Positions 56,326-64,000 of a stretch of 64,000 nt of DNA are shown one piece after another. A program made the translations under genes and the position numbers. The DNA comes from Candidatus Gromoviella agglomerans (GTDB lineage: Bacteria > Pseudomonadota > Alphaproteobacteria > CAJXXZ01 > G021065005): positions 310,001 through 374,000 of the forward strand of contig NZ_CP069247.1 of NCBI RefSeq assembly GCF_021065005.1. The letters are read 5' to 3'. The notes under the pieces are model-generated. The model was not told the origin of the DNA, did no database searches, and saw nothing but the letters and a program-made list of their open reading frames with translations. Positions within the stretch are counted from its first letter, which is position 1. Every line of letters starts with the position of its first letter.

Positions 56326-57774
56326 ATGATGTGTGATTTCATAATGGAGATATATAAAAAGCTGATACACAAATCTCTGGTTACAAAATTCAGAAACCAA
56401 GTATTGGCATTAATATTTTCAAGCAGCTTTATAGTAGGAACGATTTTCGTTGGATCATACTTCGTAAAAGAAAGAAATTCCATACCAAGCGGTGATATAT
56501 GCGTACATATAGATATGAAAAAGCATTTACTTATCTCAATATGCGATGACATGCAGGTAACCGACATAAATGAGCAAAATTTCTGCAATTTCTTATCAGA
56601 ACTAGTGTGCATAGCAAAAAACTCAAGCATAAAAGCTATTGTTGTAAATATACAGGAAGGTCTCAATATTTCTATGTCAAGAATCATTGATTTATGCAAA
56701 GTACTAGAATACATAAAAAATAGCAACAAAATAGTTTACATATATATGGATAGTATAGATCATATAGGAATGCTTTTACTTGCAAATGCATGCAACAAAA
56801 TATATATGAACATCGCGGGAAATGTATACATATCTGCTCCAGATTATTTCAGTAATAGCTTTGAAAATTTCATAACCAAAATAGCAGATGAATTATTGGA
56901 TTCTACAGTATGTGAAGAAGGACCTCCCCATGATGATACAGCAAAATATGTGAAAAAAGCCGAAATAATATCTCAAATACAAAACAAAGCACTTTATAAG
57001 TGCATTAACCTTATGGAGAAATATATAGAAACAAGAAAAATAGATAAGAACAGATTTAAATATGAAATGTCTGCAAATGAAGCAAAAAACATTCACTTAG
57101 TAGATGAATTGATATACGACATAGATGAGATATTTAACGATATATCAATAGATTCTAAACCTATAACGATAATATCATTTCAGCAATTCAGTAACTTCTT
57201 AAGAATCAATGCAAAAAAAATGTTCAAAATTGTAGCTATCGATGATAAAAATCATGAAACATCTCTGAAAACAATAAAAAAGATGGTAAAGAAACATGAA
57301 AGTAAAAATAGCAAAAAAACAAATTACATCATAAGGATCAGTACCGCATCAACAAATCCTACAATATCGAGAAAAATTGTATACTTCATATCAAAATTAC
57401 CGAAACCTCAGACTTTTATCTCGTTATCAGACATATGTTCAATAATTGAATTTAATATAGCGTCACACTGTAAGCAGATTGAGATTAATGACTTTAGCTT
57501 GATATATCTATCACCAAATGGATTATCAAATGATCTATACAAAACATTTGTAAAAGAAATAGCATATAACCTAGGTAAAACACCAGAGGTAGTAAAAAAA
57601 TCTCTATTGTACCCAAGATTAGGTTATGAATACTCCAACTTCATTCAAAATCAACAGAGCTCGATACTAGATGTAATGCAAGTCGAGTTTTTAAACGTTT
57701 CTTCATTTCATATATTTAAAAAATATTTAAAATCTATATTCAAATTTATTACAAAAATTAATGAAACTGAATAA
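56326..57774 (+). CDS. SppA-like (S49) membrane protein, probably catalytically dead
   Basis: A 482-residue protein with one N-terminal membrane helix (about residues 24-45) and two S49-like halves. In the first half IKAIVVNIQEGLNIS, NKIVYIYMDSIDHIGMLLLANACNKIYMN match the SppA fold, including the helix with the small-residue ANAC. The region that should give the catalytic Lys (GKYKSAxEP) is replaced by an unrelated CEEGPPHDD stretch. In the second half the nucleophile motif (RxxSPGGS) is IRISTASTNPT, with no Ser at the site. I infer an S49 pseudoenzyme; alternatively a very divergent family. Confidence 0.55.
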   Translation: MMCDFIMEIYKKLIHKSLVTKFRNQVLALIFSSSFIVGTIFVGSYFVKERNSIPSGDICVHIDMKKHLLISICDDMQVTDINEQNFCNFLSELVCIAKNSSIKAIVVNIQEGLNISMSRIIDLCKVLEYIKNSNKIVYIYMDSIDHIGMLLLANACNKIYMNIAGNVYISAPDYFSNSFENFITKIADELLDSTVCEEGPPHDDTAKYVKKAEIISQIQNKALYKCINLMEKYIETRKIDKNRFKYEMSANEAKNIHLVDELIYDIDEIFNDISIDSKPITIISFQQFSNFLRINAKKMFKIVAIDDKNHETSLKTIKKMVKKHESKNSKKTNYIIRISTASTNPTISRKIVYFISKLPKPQTFISLSDICSIIEFNIASHCKQIEINDFSLIYLSPNGLSNDLYKTFVKEIAYNLGKTPEVVKKSLLYPRLGYEYSNFIQNQQSSILDVMQVEFLNVSSFHIFKKYLKSIFKFITKINETE

Positions 57775-58240
57775 AATTTTCCAAAATTCTATTACAATCT
57801 GACGAGTAAAATGACTAGAGATTAGCATTATAAAATAGATGGCATAAAAATAGAAAAAAGCAACAGATGAAACAATCAAAAGCTCAAAAAAAACACTGAT
57901 AGTAAAAAAAATATAGCAATGATAATTAACACAACCACAATAATAAATAAAAGTTGTAAAAGATAAGAAATAAGAATGGTATGATTATTAAAATAAACAA
58001 GATGGTAAGAATACTCTAAGTAATACATCTATCATCATAGGTGGTTGATCTCAAAAATAAATGCAAGAATTATAATTGTCTATGGAAAGCTCCAATATTT
58101 AAAGAATCTTGTTTTATCAATTCTTTATTAATTCTCTTACATTTAGCATTTCTCACAATATTGAGTGATTTACAGTTGAACCCACTATTTCTTAGTGTTG
58201 CAAGGCCATTTTTAATGGATATAACTCTTATGTAAGCTGA
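57775..58240. other. Spacer between the SppA-like gene and xthA
   Basis: A 466-bp convergent spacer. In its right half (58041-58235) both strands are open for more than 50 codons: the plus-strand frame begins GTG and encodes a hydrophobic peptide, the minus-strand frame a Lys/Asn-rich one without a start. Neither is recognised. It may be decayed coding sequence. Confidence 0.4.
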
Positions 58241-59041
58241 CTATACATCAAAAACCGCATATATTGGCGCATGATCACTTGTCTTTTGCAGAGATCGCAC
58301 ATTTTTGGACACACCACCAAATAAGAATTTTTGTTTTGCCTTATCACATACCAAAAAATAATCTATTCTCAAGCCATAGTTCTTAAGAAATGCTTGATGT
58401 CTGTAATCCCACCATGTAAAGTCATTCCTTCGTTCCCCTAATGTAACATTAAAATCAACATTCGTATCATCAAAATTTTTGCATAAAATGTCGTGCATTC
58501 CTGTAGATTGGACCTGACTCAGCCATTCTCTTTCACTTGGAGTACAAGCAACAACACCCTCCCACTGCTTTGGATTCCAAACGTCTCTATCAGTTGGAGC
58601 AACATTATAGTCACCACCAAAAATTAAAATTTCGTTAAATTTTTTCAAATAAATGAGTCTTTCTTTCAATTTTCTAAAAAAAACCTCTTTGTACTTGTAG
58701 TGAGGATCACATACATCACGTCCATTTGGAATATAGACAGATGCAACTCTAATTCCTGCGGTAAAGCAATCAATATAACGAGCTTCTTGCTCAGAATGCA
58801 ATGAATAGCAGACATCATCAATGGAATATTTAGATAAAATCGCCACTCCATTGTAAGATTTTTCTCCTGCACAAACAGAGTTATAACCTAACGATAATAT
58901 ATCTTCGTAAGGGAATTGATGCGACTGCACCTTTGTTTCTTGTAGTAGTATAATATCTGGCTTCTCTTCATTTACGAGGAACTCCAGAATTGGTAGTCGC
59001 ACTCTGATTGAATTGACGTTCCAAGATACGATTTTAATCAT
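58241..59041 (-). CDS. xthA: Exodeoxyribonuclease III
   Basis: An AP endonuclease/3'-5' exonuclease of base-excision repair. It begins MIKIVSWNVNSIR and contains DIILLQETKV (catalytic Glu), FGGDYNVAPTDRDVWNP, FTWWDYRHQAFLKN-GLRIDYFLV, and SDHAPIYAVF (catalytic Asp-His). Start ATG 59041 is preferred to the GTG 15 bp upstream. 266 residues, normal length. Confidence 0.97.
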   Translation of the reverse strand: MIKIVSWNVNSIRVRLPILEFLVNEEKPDIILLQETKVQSHQFPYEDILSLGYNSVCAGEKSYNGVAILSKYSIDDVCYSLHSEQEARYIDCFTAGIRVASVYIPNGRDVCDPHYKYKEVFFRKLKERLIYLKKFNEILIFGGDYNVAPTDRDVWNPKQWEGVVACTPSEREWLSQVQSTGMHDILCKNFDDTNVDFNVTLGERRNDFTWWDYRHQAFLKNYGLRIDYFLVCDKAKQKFLFGGVSKNVRSLQKTSDHAPIYAVFDV

Positions 59042-59056
59042 AATAATCATCACCAA

Positions 59057-59478
59057 TAGAAGAAATTATGCCACAAATAAGAACTCACTCAAAAGAATTT
59101 GCAAAATTTAATTGAGTTAATCGATTTTTATCACCGCAGATAATTTAGAAAAAGAAATTCGCATACAACATCAAAGCAATCAATTGCATATAGTTGAAGT
59201 AATATTAAAATTACTGAAAATCTTGATCATCAAACTTACTCAATATTTATAGTTAATGCAAGGATTTTGCTCATAGACAGAAACTGAATAGCGAACTAGA
59301 TATCAGAGGTTTTCTGAAAAGATGAAATTAACCGAAAGGGAAAGTAGTTTTTAAATATAGTTGCTAGAAATAAGCATCTAATCTAAAATTCCAACACTAG
59401 AAAACATTATTTGAGAATGCTAACAAATGTCCACAAACAAATATTCGTAGAATAAATAACAAAAAGAAATTAGAGCAA
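59057..59478. other. Spacer between xthA and 5S rRNA
   Basis: About 420 bp of AT-rich sequence downstream of the 5S gene (both genes on the minus strand) and upstream of xthA. No frame or RNA motif was seen. Confidence 0.5.
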
Positions 59479-59597
59479 GCCCGGCAGCGACCCACTCTCC
59501 CACTGCCTTAAGACAGAGTACCAAGGGCGATGAATGGTTTTCACTTTCGAGTTCGGAAAGGGATCGAGTGTTGCCCAATCTCTATTACCACCAGAAC
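59479..59597 (-). rRNA. rrf: 5S ribosomal RNA
   Basis: On the minus strand: ttctggtggtaatagagatt, then cactcgatccctttccgaac and tcgaaagtgaa, matching the 5S loop B/C region, then cgcccttggtactctgtctt, and ggcagtgggagagtgggtcg near the 3' end. Length about 119 bases. No 23S gene precedes it: recO is upstream and an empty spacer follows, so this 5S is transcribed on its own. Ends approximate. Confidence 0.94.
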
Positions 59598-59652
59598 TAA
59601 CTCTATAGGAGATAATAATTAATCCCTTTCAAAATTGCAAGTAATTTAGAAA

Positions 59653-60240
59653 TTATTTTTTATTTTTTAAAAAACCTCGCATGTCAAGCAAAATTCTTGT
59701 TCTCAATTCACAATCAATTAGATCAACAAGCATATCAATCAAATGAACAACATCTCCTCGACATAAATTTAATTTTTCTAAATGAGAGTATAATTCCTTT
59801 ATTCTACAATCATCACAATGATGCAAAATTCTTATAAAGAATAAATCTAAATACAAAAAATTTCTGAAAAAATTTATTTCAGCAGTACGAAAATATATTG
59901 CAGAGTCTAGAAATTCTAGAAGAGAGCGATGCAAAATCTGAAAATCACTTAACAAACAAGATGCTTTGCTAATACTATTGCACAAATATTGTACCATATA
60001 GCATAAAAGTGGCATTTCAAAAATGGCAAGCAAATGCAAGTTATCTACATAAAAAACACTCCAAGATCCGATAGATTTCTCAGATTTTCTTTCTAAAATG
60101 CCACGAATAATTGAACTAACCTCAAATTTTTTTCTTGAGATTCCACGTAAAACTCCCACATCTGTCAAAACATCAATAATGAAGTTGTTAGAGAAAGTTT
60201 TTTTGAGTAAAATTACAACTCCTTGGCCGGACCAATACAC
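59653..60240 (-). CDS. recO: DNA repair protein RecO, divergent
   Basis: RecO assists RecA loading in the RecFOR pathway. The N-terminus from the GTG at 60240, MYWSGQGVVILLKKTFSNNF, aligns with the family start W-x-D-x-G-I-V-L. Downstream GVLRGISRK and ILERKSEKSIGSWSVFY follow the OB-fold pattern GLVRGxxS ... LQxGN. At 195 residues it is somewhat short. The frame is open upstream to 60396, but that would overlap tRNA-Cys and add unmatched residues. Family assignment rests on pattern over about 110 residues. Confidence 0.62.
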   Translation of the reverse strand: MYWSGQGVVILLKKTFSNNFIIDVLTDVGVLRGISRKKFEVSSIIRGILERKSEKSIGSWSVFYVDNLHLLAIFEMPLLCYMVQYLCNSISKASCLLSDFQILHRSLLEFLDSAIYFRTAEINFFRNFLYLDLFFIRILHHCDDCRIKELYSHLEKLNLCRGDVVHLIDMLVDLIDCELRTRILLDMRGFLKNKK

Positions 60241-60360
60241 AATATCTAAGATGGGAAACTTAATTTTATCAAAGATACTTAACGAAACAAATACTTTTTT
60301 ATAGAGCCTTTTTTGAATATCACATAGACGAAATTTATTTTTTGCATTAATATATATCGT

Positions 60361-60431
60361 GGCCGAATGGCAGAATGGTGATGCAGAGGACTGCAAATCC
60401 TTGAATGTCGGTTCGATTCCGGCTTCGGCCT
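60361..60431 (+). tRNA. tRNA-Cys (anticodon GCA)
   Basis: Cloverleaf: acceptor ggccgaa/ttcggcc, D-stem gcag/gcag region (short D-arm as in other Cys tRNAs), anticodon stem gagga/tcctt with loop ctgcaaa (GCA), and T-arm tcggttcgattccgg. Discriminator U. No CCA encoded. It is divergent from recO. Confidence 0.94.
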
Positions 60432-60732
60432 TAAAATTTTAACATGAATCATCACACAAAATAAGCTTGATAAGGACTTACACATTCGTAAACTAACCTT
60501 ATATGAATGTTATGATGACAGAAAAAACAACTACAATGAGACAATTACCAATGCAAAAGTTCACATGAATTTAATCACTCTGAATCTTTATCTAGTAAAT
60601 TTATCATAACAAATCTAACTAACAAAATATAATCATCAACTCAATATAAATTGATAATAAAAAAATCAATAAATTTACTTCAAAAAAACATACACTCCTT
60701 TACAATACTAATGATATTTTTATTATCCAACT
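60432..60732. other. Spacer between tRNA-Cys and apaG
   Basis: A 301-bp AT-rich spacer. No frame or RNA motif was recognised; it must contain the apaG promoter. Confidence 0.5.
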
Positions 60733-61128
60733 GTGAAGCCATATATCAAAACAACATCAGAAATAACTATCTCCATCGAGGTATTTTTCCTATCTAAGCA
60801 AAAATCCGAGCACGAACAGTACCTTTGGACATACAGAGTAAATATTCTCAATAACAGTGGGTCAACTATAATGCTAAGATCAAGACACATGCACGCTGTC
60901 GATATACAAAATGAAATAACAGAAATAAAAGGCATAGGAGTAATGGGAGAATGCCCATCAATTCAAAATTGCGAATCATACGAATACATGAGCGGAATTC
61001 CACTACTAAATGCAGCAGGTATAATGTTTGGCCATTACATATTTAGCTCAATAAATCACGGTGAGCTCATAGTAGATATTCCTACACTCCCTCTTATAAG
61101 TCCATTTATGAATGGGAACAAATTATAA
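60733..61128 (+). CDS. apaG: ApaG family protein
   Basis: A 131-residue fibronectin-III-like fold protein of the ApaG family, whose exact role is unresolved (linked to diadenosine polyphosphate and Mg/Co phenotypes). Matching stretches are YLWTYRVNILNNSGST, LRSRHMHAVDIQNEITEIKG-GVMGECPSI, and YEYMSGIPLLNAAGIMFGHY, in family order. The start is GTG at 60733; the upstream ATG is in another frame. Confidence 0.9.
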   Translation: MKPYIKTTSEITISIEVFFLSKQKSEHEQYLWTYRVNILNNSGSTIMLRSRHMHAVDIQNEITEIKGIGVMGECPSIQNCESYEYMSGIPLLNAAGIMFGHYIFSSINHGELIVDIPTLPLISPFMNGNKL

Positions 61129-61233
61129 GCATTGAATGATCCTATGCCAATAGGAATCAACTGTCAGAACAATCAAACTGCATCAAATATCAGGAATTTT
61201 CAAAAAAAACACATCAATTAATTACAATACGAT

Positions 61234-61467
61234 TCAATGTAATGGGAATTTTTTCTCTCTGAAAACAATTCTTCCACGAGTAGTATCGTAAAGGCTAACC
61301 TCGACCTTCACCACATCCCCTTCTTGAACTCTTATATGATTCTGCCGAATCTTTCCAGACAAATATGCATTAATAATTCTATTTTCATCCGTCAGCATTA
61401 CTCGAAATTCAGCATTTGGCAAAATATCTTTCACAATTCCCATTTTCTCTACTATATCTTTTGACAT
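61234..61467 (-). CDS. infA: Translation initiation factor IF-1
   Basis: A 77-residue OB-fold protein (S1 domain) with GIVKDILPNAEFRVML, AYLSGKIRQNHIRV, and GDVVKVEVSLYDTTRGRIVF. It blocks the ribosomal A site at initiation. It starts 1 bp after the trxA stop, so it is the last gene of the atpE-atpF'-atpF-trxA-infA unit. Confidence 0.97.
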   Translation of the reverse strand: MSKDIVEKMGIVKDILPNAEFRVMLTDENRIINAYLSGKIRQNHIRVQEGDVVKVEVSLYDTTRGRIVFREKKFPLH

Positions 61468-61468
61468 A

Positions 61469-61783
61469 TTACCCCTTAAATGACTCTATCCACTTGCTAA
61501 AAACATCAAAAGAATGCACACCAACCTTTCGGTCAACTTCCTTTCCGGCATTAAATAAAATCACTGTTGGAATACTCATGACTCCGAAATCAGTTGCAAC
61601 TTCAGGCATGGAATCTATATTGACTTTATAAACTTTTATTGCATCAATTTCAGACAACTTATCTATAATCGGAGCTAAAGTCCTACAAGGTCCACACCAA
61701 TCAGCAAAAAAATCTACAACAACAACATTGGTAGAATTAAGTACCAAAGCACTAAAATCATCTCTATTCCCTATAGTTACCAT
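61469..61783 (-). CDS. trxA: Thioredoxin
   Basis: A 104-residue thioredoxin with the redox site WCGPC in FFADWCGPCRTLAPI, and the cis-Pro in SIPTVILFNAGKEVDR. It can reduce NrdA and the peroxiredoxin found elsewhere in the window. An ATG at 61792 would add three residues; ATG 61783 gives the usual start. It is embedded in the operon between atpF and infA. Confidence 0.96.
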   Translation of the reverse strand: MVTIGNRDDFSALVLNSTNVVVVDFFADWCGPCRTLAPIIDKLSEIDAIKVYKVNIDSMPEVATDFGVMSIPTVILFNAGKEVDRKVGVHSFDVFSKWIESFKG

Positions 61784-61813
61784 AATAATCAAACTAGCAG
61801 ATAGATGATTATC

Positions 61814-62257
61814 CTATTTTTTCAACGACTTAGCAAACTTAAATACAACATCATCAATCGAAAATTCACGATTCAATAAATTCTCATAAACTGAGTCCAG
61901 TAAACGTTTCTTCATCAACTGCTCTTCAAGCGAGTCAAAATACCTACCAAGAGCGAAAATTCTGTACTTATGATCATTTCTCCAAGAATTCAAAATATCC
62001 TCATAAGATCGAGAAATAAACTCAATTTCCTTAGACAAGATGTCATCACTTTTTTTCGTATATTCTTTCATTTGCTTAAAAACATCAGAAATCTCGTACT
62101 CTAACTGAGAAATTATAATCTCCTTGCCTTTTATACTGAGTTCTATATCATTTTCATACTCATTACAAGCTACTTTGAACTTAGTGAGGACAGACTTAAA
62201 AATAATAGCAATGAAAACAGAAAAAGCTAAAGCACAGACTAAATCGACGACAATCAT
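61814..62257 (-). CDS. atpF: ATP synthase F0 subunit b
   Basis: A 147-residue stator protein: one N-terminal membrane helix (residues 3-21), then a long charged coiled region (KGKEIIISQLEYEISDVFKQM). Its start overlaps the end of the b' gene by 4 bases. It pairs with b' in the peripheral stalk. Divergent in sequence, so the assignment depends on position and architecture. Confidence 0.8.
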   Translation of the reverse strand: MIVVDLVCALAFSVFIAIIFKSVLTKFKVACNEYENDIELSIKGKEIIISQLEYEISDVFKQMKEYTKKSDDILSKEIEFISRSYEDILNSWRNDHKYRIFALGRYFDSLEEQLMKKRLLDSVYENLLNREFSIDDVVFKFAKSLKK

Positions 62258-62670
62258 TTCACATCTCCTTTACAAGACAAAACAATTTTTTCAGAAAACT
62301 CCTCTACAATAAGCTCATGATCACATGAAACAGACTGAATCGAGCGAGAACATAAAAAATCTTTTAGCTCCTGATCCATTTTCAATTTTTCACTTCTCAT
62401 AAAATGTTCCTTCTCACCACGAAGTTTTTGTACAACTTGATCAAGCTCTTTTTTCCTTAAACACATCAATTTCTCATTTTCTTGATAAACCATTTGCAGC
62501 TTCATCTTTAAATCAGATATTTTTGCATCCATAGCTTCAACTTTTTTATCTCTAAACATAAATATCGAATCCATTCTGTGTAACAAAAAGGCTTTCACAT
62601 ACCAAAACATCACAGAGAATGTGACAATAATCCAAAATATCTGAGAAGATATATAATCGAAATATATCAT
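62254..62670 (-). CDS. atpG: ATP synthase F0 subunit b'
   Basis: A 138-residue protein with an N-terminal membrane helix (IFWIIVTFSVMFWYVKAFLL) and a charged coiled-coil tail. FDYISSQIFWIIVTFSVMFW is typical of b' (AtpF'/AtpX). The duplicated b/b' pair is found in alphaproteobacteria, cyanobacteria and a few others. It lies 15 bp after atpE. Confidence 0.88.
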   Translation of the reverse strand: MIYFDYISSQIFWIIVTFSVMFWYVKAFLLHRMDSIFMFRDKKVEAMDAKISDLKMKLQMVYQENEKLMCLRKKELDQVVQKLRGEKEHFMRSEKLKMDQELKDFLCSRSIQSVSCDHELIVEEFSEKIVLSCKGDVK

Positions 62671-62685
62671 ACCACAACCAAAATT

Positions 62686-62910
62686 TTACTTAAATAGTAT
62701 CAAAAACGCTATGAGCATTGCAAATAAAGCTACAGCTTCAGTCAGTGCAAATCCCATAAATCCAATAGGCATAACATTCTTTTTGACATCAGGATTTCTA
62801 GCAATTGCTTGAATAAGTGCTGAGAATATATTTCCTATGCCTATACCAACACCTAACAAACCAAAAACAGCTAAACCTGCACCAATCATACGAGCTGATT
62901 CAAGATCCAT
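62686..62910 (-). CDS. atpE: ATP synthase F0 subunit c
   Basis: A 74-residue two-helix proteolipid of the rotor ring, with GVGIGIGNIFSALIQAIARNP (helix 1 and polar loop) and the proton-binding Glu in FALTEAVALFAMLIAF. The start ATG 62910 is preceded by gagg; an upstream ATG at 62931 would add seven residues. It is the first gene of the operon. The a subunit (atpB), normally just upstream, is missing here. Confidence 0.97.
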   Translation of the reverse strand: MDLESARMIGAGLAVFGLLGVGIGIGNIFSALIQAIARNPDVKKNVMPIGFMGFALTEAVALFAMLIAFLILFK

Positions 62911-62996
62911 TTTAACCTCACATAATAACAATTCGTGCCGATTATATCAGAAAAAATTCATGCAAAAAACATTTATACAAATTTTATTGCAATATA

Positions 62997-64000
62997 CTAG
63001 TCACAATTCTCCTTATGTATTAGCAATTCGTAAGAAACAATCATGCAGATAGCAATAAATACAAAGTACAACGGCATTATATATAATGATCCATTATGAA
63101 TGAATCCCATACACAGAGTGAGAAAAGATATTATTATATAATAACAAAACCCAAATATACTAGAAGCAGTCCCCGTACACCATGTATAGTTTATAAGAGC
63201 TGAAGACAAAGAAGTATGAGATACCATTGAGTGACCAAAAGATAATACAGATTGAGAGATTATCAAACACATAGCCATAGCGTCATTAGGAATTTTATTA
63301 ATAAACAAAGTCGAAGATAATGAGAACAAAGCACTAAAGAGAATCAAAATTAATCCAATCCATATTATGAATTTTCTCGATACTTTATCTGCAATTTGTT
63401 TTGTAAAAATTCCACCAAAGAACGATCCCAACACTATCAGTGTAAAAGTGCTATAGTAAAATCTCTCTTCAATTCTCAAAGTCTCTATCATACAAAATGG
63501 AGCTTCAGCTAAGTAACTGAATCTTATACCATTACAACCTGCAACTAACAGACAAAATCCAATTACTTTTTTGTCTACAATCATAATTTTAAACACACGC
63601 ATTATCTTCACATGATTTCTATTATTATCAAGGTGAGTTTCAGGCATATTTTTACGTATAAAGATCTCCATTAACAATGCAACAAATGCAAGATAAGCAA
63701 ATACTCCAACCAACTTAAAGTTATAGCCAAGCCACAAACCAAATATAGAAGCAATCATCACCAACAACCCAGTATAACTTCCATTCCAAGCATATACTTT
63801 AACTAATTCCTTGCCTGAAAACATATCTCGAATAATCACCTGTCCTAAAACACTACCTATACTCGCACCTACACCCTGAATTGCTCTACAGCACATAAAT
63901 TGTGTGGCGTTTTGGGAAAAAACACATCCCAGACAGCCTAATATAAAACACAATAATCCCCATATGACACAAGCTTTTCTACCAAATGAATCTGACATCT
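62997..64000 (-). CDS. MFS exporter of the Bcr/CflA type, partial
   Basis: The 3' portion (about 333 codons) of a second DHA1/Bcr-CflA transporter, N-terminal part cut by the window edge. The visible part begins in the loop 2-3 motif SDSFGRKACVIWG and continues with the helix 4 motif CRAIQGVGASIGSVLGQVIIRDMF. About ten helices follow. It stands 86 bp upstream of atpE, on the same strand, in the place usually taken by atpB. Confidence 0.85.
   Translation of the reverse strand, partial: MSDSFGRKACVIWGLLCFILGCLGCVFSQNATQFMCCRAIQGVGASIGSVLGQVIIRDMFSGKELVKVYAWNGSYTGLLVMIASIFGLWLGYNFKLVGVFAYLAFVALLMEIFIRKNMPETHLDNNRNHVKIMRVFKIMIVDKKVIGFCLLVAGCNGIRFSYLAEAPFCMIETLRIEERFYYSTFTLIVLGSFFGGIFTKQIADKVSRKFIIWIGLILILFSALFSLSSTLFINKIPNDAMAMCLIISQSVLSFGHSMVSHTSLSSALINYTWCTGTASSIFGFCYYIIISFLTLCMGFIHNGSLYIMPLYFVFIAICMIVSYELLIHKENCD

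Noticed and set aside
58041-58235. 64-codon hydrophobic plus-strand frame
   Set aside because: GTG start with no family resemblance in a spacer; kept only as an observation.

Overview
The window is chromosomal DNA from an AT-rich, reduced-genome alphaproteobacterium, most like the obligate intracellular Rickettsiales/Holosporales-type symbionts. Four features point there: a circularly permuted two-piece tmRNA gene (18871-19185), a DUF1013/TrcR gene, paired F0 b' and b subunits of ATP synthase, and low gene density with long AT-only spacers and many operons broken up. No phage, insertion sequence, CRISPR array or toxin-antitoxin module was found. Nearly every gene is a housekeeping gene. None of the seven RNA genes whose 3' ends can be judged (six tRNAs, tmRNA) encodes a complete CCA.

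Layout. 1-9.1 kb: the end of nrdB, ruvC with a very large insertion, an HtrA-like protease, RNase J, CvpA, DnaB, a short-repeat spacer, PpiD and L31. 9.1-15.5 kb: tsaE-priA, a 2-Cys peroxiredoxin, nrdA, and a free-standing PolA-type 5' nuclease followed by a 25-bp minisatellite. 15.9-21 kb: valS, ssrA, two tiny open frames, and rplU and rpmA on opposite strands. 20.8-30 kb: a Bcr/CflA-type MFS transporter, a NuoN-like membrane protein overlapping lolD-lolE, rnpB, an orphan exported protein, a 31-bp minisatellite, and groES-groEL. 30-41 kb: tRNA-Arg(CCT), DUF1013, recG, prfB, ligA, topA, dprA, psd. 41-47 kb: ybeY-lnt-trmB, tRNA-Thr, tRNA-Leu, a sodium/solute symporter, plsY, tRNA-His, tRNA-Arg(CCG). 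47-58 kb: a divergent pair of type IV prepilin peptidase and secretin genes, rpsD, a stripped-down addB-addA pair, mltG, fabI, and an SppA-like pseudoenzyme. 58-64 kb: xthA, an isolated 5S rRNA gene, recO, tRNA-Cys, apaG, an atpE-atpF'-atpF-trxA-infA operon, and the end of a second Bcr/CflA MFS gene.

How the genes work together. Recombination and repair genes are strikingly frequent (ruvC, recG, recO, priA, addA/addB remnant, ligA, xthA, the 5' nuclease, topA). DprA, a secretin and a prepilin peptidase are also present, which would fit DNA uptake through a minimal type IV pilus. Envelope maintenance (psd, plsY, lolDE, lnt, mltG, fabI, htrA, ppiD) shows a Gram-negative envelope with lipoproteins and peptidoglycan processing. 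Two MFS exporters and a Na+/solute symporter suggest host-dependent nutrition.

The most unusual signals are the RuvC insertion between the first two beta strands, an AddAB pair that has apparently lost both nuclease active sites but kept the helicase motifs, an S49 peptidase homologue without catalytic residues, and the minisatellites in 3' spacers.
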